NCBI GenBank assembly: GCA_025201765.1 | Contig: MU623462.1 | Location: 45,810-109,809, forward strand | DNA: 64,000 nt | Reading direction: 5' to 3' | DNA from: Daldinia sp. FL1419 | Lineage: Eukaryota; Ascomycota; Sordariomycetes; Xylariales; Hypoxylaceae | In this document: positions 58,952 to 64,000 of the stretch, piece by piece | Numbering within the stretch: position 1 is the stretch's first letter | Layout of the letters: each line of letters opens with the position of its first letter | Notes under the pieces: model-generated | Told to the model about the DNA's origin: nothing | Databases searched by the model: none | The model's input: only the letters and a program-made list of their open reading frames with translations | Program-made: the position numbers and the translations under genes

Positions 58952-61766
58952 ATGGCTGTCGACGAGAAACGAGCAAGCGACGCCATGCAGGCGTATAAAT
59001 CCAACAAACTATCTCACGGTATGCTATAATGTTCACGTTGTATCTTATTAACGTAAATTGCATAAAAATTAACATGTATTCATAGCTGGGCTGCCTAGCC
59101 CTATGGCCATCTTGATCGCCGAGGAGTATCACTCAGGCACACCCATATTCAACGAAGATTCAAGAAGTGAGAGGTGGGTGTGGGTAAAAAGCTCTGGTAC
59201 GTCTTTTTCTCACCTTGTAGCAACTGATAAAAAAAAAAGATAAACAAGAATTTTACTGGTGAGCTTTATCCTGACTGGTCACCTAGGAGATAACAAAGTA
59301 CGCGGTAACCAGAGTTTTCTCGAGGACGCGGAAGACTCACCAACTTCCACAATAACAACAACTGATTCTGAGAGCACAGTCTTCCATAAAGGTAAGTCGA
59401 TTTTTGTTTATGTTATTATTTGATTTTCACAACCTGAATTGTCTAACTCCCCCCATTTCCCCCATTTCCCCCATTTCCCCCCTTTCCAACGCTTATGTCC
59501 TTTTCGCAGCATTCCCCTTTTTATTTGATTAACTAATGTGTTAAATTCGAATCTGGTATAGAGCACCAAGAAAGGATTCAATGTTGGCTTAAAGTCGCAT
59601 CTGGCAGCACTCCGGACCCCGAACCAATTGGTCCCTTTACAGATTTAACATCTCCTGCCAACAGCTCTGGCCTTCCGACAATCAAGCTTCGCCACAAAAG
59701 CAAGTTTTCGGACCTGAGTGGTTCTTACAGCAACTCAGATATCATTCAGAAGGTACTCTATGACCTATCTTCTCCACTGCCCATTGCCCAATCTGAACCT
59801 AAACCCGAGCCCATCCGTTTCCAGCTCCTCAAAATGTAAGCGATTTACTCAGCCAATTTTCAAGAGAATTATTGCTAATAGCGATAGGTACTCGACTCCT
59901 CAGAGAGGCCGTAGCGCCGCGGAAGTGGACCTAACCGCCATTAGAGCCCGGGCGCTTAGCAAAGAGCCTTTCTATTCGCGATCCGGATCACGCTCTCGTC
60001 AGGATGAGCCCTGCGATATCCTTCCGTACTCTATCCACAGTAGGGGAAACAGTGTTTCGTCTAACACTCGTCAACAATCCAGCATTATCGCCTCGCCTGA
60101 GCGAGGACGCTCATTGAGGGGCAGATACGAATTCCAGCCGAATGAGAGTGATGACCTTTCCCCTGTACCTGAGAATGCCGGAAACAACTTCACCGGACAC
60201 ATCGCTAGTCAAATCACGACAGTTGCTGATTTCATGAACGCGCGCGACGAAGAGCCCCCCCGAAAGTCTCGGGATATGTCTCGACACAAGTTCCCTGCAA
60301 AGCCAGCAGAGGCAACGCCTACTAAGCCAGAGAAGCGTCGCCCTGAGCAGATCGATCTCGCTGCAGTCCATAGATATGGTGCCATCGCCGCAAAGTACAT
60401 GAACATGGAAGCTGTACACAATCCCATCAGTTCATCGGAAGAAGAACAGACTTTCGGGGATAGCCCTTCAGTGTATGGGGCAAGTGCGTCGCTTAAATAC
60501 TACGAAGAGCCTCAGGGTGACCCCTACAATGCCGGAATGGGACGAGGTAGTATCCTAAAGGGCTACTCCGACTGGATGGAAAAGCAACCTACCGACGGAC
60601 AAACTGGAAAATTGAACCAACAGACCACTACTACCCCGAAGAATTCGGCATCTGAAGATAGTTCTCACGACTTTCCGCTGCAGAGAGCTGGTCTGGCTCT
60701 ACCTAAATCCCAAACTAAGCCTCAGATTACCAACGAAATTACCAACGAGATCGCTAAAGTGGTCACCAGGGAGCCCGGCGCGCCACCCTTCACACCGCTA
60801 ACACCGTGGGTTACCAATGGTAACTCTACGAAGGTGAAGAAGAATCTATTTGGCAATAAAGGATGGCTCGAAGACACGGCCGCAGAAAAGAAGCCCGAGC
60901 GTGTGAAGAGTATGAACTCTGGTTTCCTCGGTAGCATGAAGAAGACTGCTAAAAAGATTGTATGTGTTTATTGTTTACTTCGTCCCTTTTTTTTTCCCTA
61001 ATCGTTGAAACTGACACGTTTATAGGCTGGCATGGCTGAATTTCGAGTTGGTGCAACGCGAGTGAGCGCCACTCGTGAACTCAACATTACACTTGATCCC
61101 CGCGAGCAGAGTCTCCTTTACTGCGAACTAGAGTTCGTCCTGAGCAACGCCCTAAGCGGCTACATCAATAGCCAGCTACACCTCGGACGCCTCAACCCAC
61201 ATATCCTTGCTAAGATTGCCGACGCCTGGACACAGATGGGTCGTCCGAAGGTGATCGGATTCCGTTATGATTTAGAGACACAGATTGACATGCTTTGCGA
61301 GCACATTGATGATTTCCGCTTCTATGGTCCACACTACGCCGACAAAGACGTTATCAAGGGCCGTTTGCACGGAATGAGGATAAACGCGCGTACCATGCGC
61401 ATCCGTACACTTTGTCAGCCAGACTCGGTCATCGCAAAGCACATTCTAGACGCCCAGTCTCTCATACAACTGCTCAATAGCCCCCCTGAGCTGCAGACTT
61501 CGCTTGCAGAAGTGTGTCAATTCTTCCGCACAATTCTCGAGGTCCGCCTCGAGAACAACCAGAACAATGAAGAGGTAGCGAAGTCATCCGCGGAGCAGAC
61601 TCGTAAATATGCTTTCAAAACTCGAAGCCAGGGAGACCTATCCCCTGACCAGTCCCGCGTCAAGAACCAGATCGATGTCCCTCCTACGCAGCGCAACTTC
61701 AGCGGCCCTATTCTCGAGCCTAAGGTGTACAAGCCTTCGGAGCAGCCGCATGCCTTGACCAAGTAG
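58952..61766 (+). CDS. Unrecognised conserved-looking fungal protein (789 aa)
   Basis: Six exons: 58952-59018, 59086-59196, 59287-59391, 59562-59835, 59888-60959 and 61026-61766; all phases agree. The frame at the end of exon 4 contains an early GTACTC (59752) that would break the frame if used; the working donor is GTAAGC at 59836. The N-terminus (AYKSNKLSHAGLPSPMAILI) and the C-terminal 200 residues look folded. The C-terminal part includes LDPREQSLLYCELEFVLSNA, LHLGRLNPHILAKIADAW and IDMLCEHIDDFRFYGPHYAD, probably all-helical. Between them lie Ser/Arg/Pro-rich segments with RGRS and SRSGSRSR repeats. A short motif KKNLFGNKGWLED just before the last intron looks like a conserved linker. No enzyme motif, membrane segment or named domain is seen. 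The helical C-terminus could be a protein-binding module (inference). Confidence 0.8.
59450..59476. repeat. 9-bp repeat inside an intron
   Basis: Three copies of CCCCCATTT within the third intron (59392-59561) of the 789-residue gene, making it the longest of that gene's introns (170 bp). Confidence 0.85.
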
Positions 61767-62328
61767 GATGACCGATCATTGGACATGACGTCTATAAGTT
61801 ATCATTTGTTTTTGTTTTTGTTTTCAATTTCCAGGAGATTCATAGGAAAAACTCCTAGGTGCCTGCATCGTATTTGGCGTTCTTGACATTTTCTTTGCGA
61901 CGAATTCAGGACGAAACTCACGATTTTCGTTTTTTCGGTATCTTGATGATCGGTTTTATCGTCTGAAATAACGGCTTTCAGATTTGATTGACACTTGGGG
62001 GGGAATTTCCAACAAGTTCCTCCAAAGTCCTCTAGCATTACGCCTATGAGATGAGCATTAACTGAATTACGTTGCAACTTTATGATACCATAATCATATC
62101 CGGATGGAATGTTGTTGTTTTGCTTCGGTATCGACTTCGGTTCCGACTTCGTTTTATAACGAACTTTATGAAGATTCAACATTCTTCTTTGCACACTTGC
62201 ACTTGACGGTGGGCAATAGCCTTGCTCGTCCTATTATGTTATGATTGCATGGACATTGCCTTTGATCATTAACACATGGCCCCTGGTTTCGGCCCGGCCC
62301 CAACTTCGACTTTGACTTCACCCTGTTG
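61767..62328. other. 3' flank, no gene seen
   Basis: Probable 3' untranslated region of the 789-residue gene with a GTTTTT-type run near 61806-61824. A minus-strand frame (61802-62182 from its first ATG) is open but low in complexity and unsupported. Confidence 0.5.
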
Positions 62329-62727
62329 ATGGAATATGTCGACTTGTATGAATATTCTTCAGTCATTGCGACTAGAAGGCCTCGTAACGATCACATTGCG
62401 TCTCTTTTCTCTCGCCTCTCACATGTCAATATCAATGCGTTGGGATTACCCGACATTTACGGAGGACCAATTGTTGGAGGTGGTGGCATATGGTGGAACA
62501 TCCACGATAGTTTTCTTTGCTTTCTCTGTTGCATTTTTGGCCTGGAAGCCTTGTGCCTTTTCGTCGGTATATTTCTAAATACTGATCGAAGATTGTACAT
62601 TAGTAAGGTGGACAGAACACGTTTCGCACTTAATAATAACTTTGTGTTTTATGATGGAGTCTTCATTGATATACTTATCCCCTTTACTATTCCGATGGAG
62701 AGGAAGTGTAAATCCAAGCCGAATTAA
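62329..62727 (+). CDS. Possible orphan small membrane protein (132 aa), weak
   Basis: An ATG frame without introns. It has one long hydrophobic stretch (SFLCFLCCIFGLEALCLFVG) preceded by a Gly/Trp-rich segment and followed by a charged tail. A second open frame overlaps it (62336-62578), and both could be chance. No family is recognised, and the position next to repeat-like DNA argues for caution. Confidence 0.2.
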   Translation: MEYVDLYEYSSVIATRRPRNDHIASLFSRLSHVNINALGLPDIYGGPIVGGGGIWWNIHDSFLCFLCCIFGLEALCLFVGIFLNTDRRLYISKVDRTRFALNNNFVFYDGVFIDILIPFTIPMERKCKSKPN

Positions 62728-63309
62728 CCAGGCTGGGCATCTCGATACAGGTATTGGTATATCTAAGTGCTGATAAGGCCATACTAGAGGCTAAGCGATT
62801 GTACGACATCTATGGCCTGCAGGTGTAAGACCCCGGTTGCCGAGCGCCATCGCGGGTGTCGTTCCCGCACTCCGTCGCGACTCGGATAAGGCTCCGGGAG
62901 GATAGACGTGCTGCGGCCAACACTATAAACACTAACCTAACCTAGGCTAGTCCGGTAGGCTGGCTGATAGACTATCTAAGTTGGCTAATATTCTAGGTTA
63001 GGGAAGAGCCTTGTGTTGTCGTCCGGGTACCTGCATATTCTTTTCACTTTCGGTGAGATCTTATGATTCTGTTACTATGTAGTTGCACGTAATGGAGAAA
63101 CTTCACTAGGTCAAAGGTTAGTTAACTAACCGGTCAACCTAGATTTTTCAATGTAGATCTGCCCGCAGTTTATCTTAGCGAGCTTAGACTAGAGATTTTT
63201 GACCAGCCACCATAGCCACCACTCAATCTGGTCCGTGCAGATGTATCTGTGGGGTTGTACATGTTATTGCAAAAATTCTAGTTTAAGGTACAAAGCCGAT
63301 ATTTTAAGC
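62728..63309. other. Repeat-boundary region with a GC-rich structured island
   Basis: At about 62827-62910 a GC-rich patch begins with TGTAAGACCCC and contains an inverted repeat (CGCGGG...CCCGC) inside outer CCGAG/CTCGG pairing. A TATA-like CTATAAAC follows at 62923-62930, then CCTAACCTAGG tracts. A TG-initiated, GC-rich block facing an AT-saturated one would suit the left end of an LTR element; the other end was not found. Confidence 0.3.
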
Positions 63310-63915
63310 TTGTTGTGTAAAATTACTATATAAAATAATTTTTATTATTTATAAAAATAATTAATATTAAATAATAAAAATAAATATTTTTAATTTGTAA
63401 ATATTTAGAGGTAATAATAATTGATATAAAATCTTGTATTTAATTTTTATATAATATAATAAAAGAATAAGAATATTATATATAATTAGGAAATTTAGGT
63501 TATTATTTAATAGTCTTTAATTATTACCTTTATTAAATAATAACAAAATAATAAAAAGATTTATTTATTTTGTATAAATTATGAGGGTTAGTTATAGGTG
63601 TTTTAAAGCCCGTTAATATTTTTCCTAATTTTTTTGTTGTGATATTAAGGTATTATTGGATTTGAGGGGTAAAAATTATATATCTTACCTTTTAGGTTCA
63701 TATAATATTTAATAATAATATAATTAATAATGTTTTAATTAATCTTAAATTTTGTTAATAATTTAAAAGTAATCTTTTTTAACCTTAAATACGTTTATTA
63801 ATCTCAAATACATTTATATTGTTATTTAAGAGTTTGGTTCTTTATTTAATTCTTAATATTATTTAGGTTGATAAATATGCTAATAAATAGGTATGTTATA
63901 ATATATAAAATTAAA
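63310..63915. mobile_element. AT-saturated block, probably decayed repeat DNA
   Basis: About 600 bases of almost pure A/T, with C nearly absent on the plus strand and no coding frame. The transition from the mixed composition on the left is abrupt. In filamentous ascomycetes such blocks usually result from repeat-induced point mutation of transposons. I see no terminal repeats or transposase remnant, so the element type cannot be named. Confidence 0.45.
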
Positions 63916-63917
63916 TC

Positions 63918-64000
63918 CAGGACGAAGCCGGTAGCCAAAAGTGTAATTTAATTCCAATAGGAAGCGGACGAAGTCCGGGTATCAAATAAGTGTAATTTAT
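63918..64000. repeat. Imperfect direct repeat pair at the window edge
   Basis: Two related units of about 30 bp: GGACGAAGCCGGTAGCC...AAGTGTAATTTA (from 63920) and GGACGAAGTCCGGGTATC...AAGTGTAATTTA (from 63967). The differences are mostly C/T changes, as expected for mutated repeat copies. The unit may continue past the window. Confidence 0.7.

Noticed and set aside
53554..61766. Secondary-metabolite gene cluster
   Set aside because: Only one oxidoreductase is present; no PKS, NRPS, terpene cyclase, transporter or zinc-cluster regulator is visible.
61802..62194. Minus-strand 130-codon frame opposite the 3' flank of the 789-aa gene
   Set aside because: Low complexity, repeated Lys/Asn from GTTTTT runs, and no recognisable segment.
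62827..62910. GC-rich hairpin patch considered as a tRNA gene
   Set aside because: No match to the A/B box pattern and no cloverleaf with a proper acceptor stem could be drawn.

Overview
This is nuclear DNA from a filamentous ascomycete (Pezizomycotina). Sordariomycetes is the likeliest class, but that rests on protein resemblance and not on a search. Most genes are broken by short introns of about 50-110 bp with GTRNGY-type donors and CTRAY-like branch sites. The set includes fungus-typical proteins: Prm1, a Pex14/17-type peroxin, the SSN8 cyclin and the Ies2 subunit of INO80. The spaces between genes are AT-leaning and dotted with ACCTAGGTA-type palindromes and microsatellites. I see no operons, CRISPR arrays, rRNA genes or confident tRNA genes. 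Seventeen of the eighteen gene models have splice sites and phases that I worked through by hand, or are single exons. Start codons were set to ATG, and several open frames begin at a non-ATG codon upstream of the real start. || Layout, left half. 1-10 kb: an unrecognised very acidic nuclear-looking protein (-), the INO80 subunit Ies2 (-) and a Pex14/17-like peroxin (+). 10-20 kb: the plasma-membrane fusion protein Prm1 (-), a TPR plus DUF4470-like protein (-) and a Gln-rich coiled-coil protein with a (QQPV)7 tract (-). 20-32 kb: a tail-anchored coiled-coil protein (+), a three-KH-domain FUBP-like RNA/ssDNA-binding protein (+), a MetE-type zinc methyltransferase domain protein (-), a syntaxin-8-like Qc-SNARE (+) and a small mitochondrial-looking protein (-). 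|| 32-42.5 kb is gene-poor: about 10.8 kb with one convincing gene, a 186-residue fungal protein at 36.3-36.9 kb, amid microsatellites. || Layout, right half. 42.5-50.5 kb holds three well-supported housekeeping genes: cyclin C/SSN8 (-), a Ca2+-regulated mitochondrial carrier with EF-hands (+, head-to-head with SSN8) and a Ulp1-family SUMO protease (-). After 3 kb rich in CTAGGTAC palindromes come three same-strand genes: a phenol-2-monooxygenase-type flavoprotein with a GC-AG intron, and two proteins of unknown function (573 and 789 residues). From about 62.8 kb the window runs into an AT-saturated block with a short GC-rich structured island at its edge, most simply read as decayed (RIP-type) transposon DNA. 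|| The genes are mostly unrelated core functions: chromatin, Mediator, SUMO, membrane traffic, peroxisome, cell fusion and mitochondrial transport. They do not form a pathway. The monooxygenase region is the only accessory-looking part, and it lacks the backbone enzymes of a biosynthetic cluster. I did not find a convincing new multi-gene system. The best leads are the unknown proteins, the Ulp1 N-terminal exon, the repeat-built Gln-rich protein and the right-hand repeat boundary.
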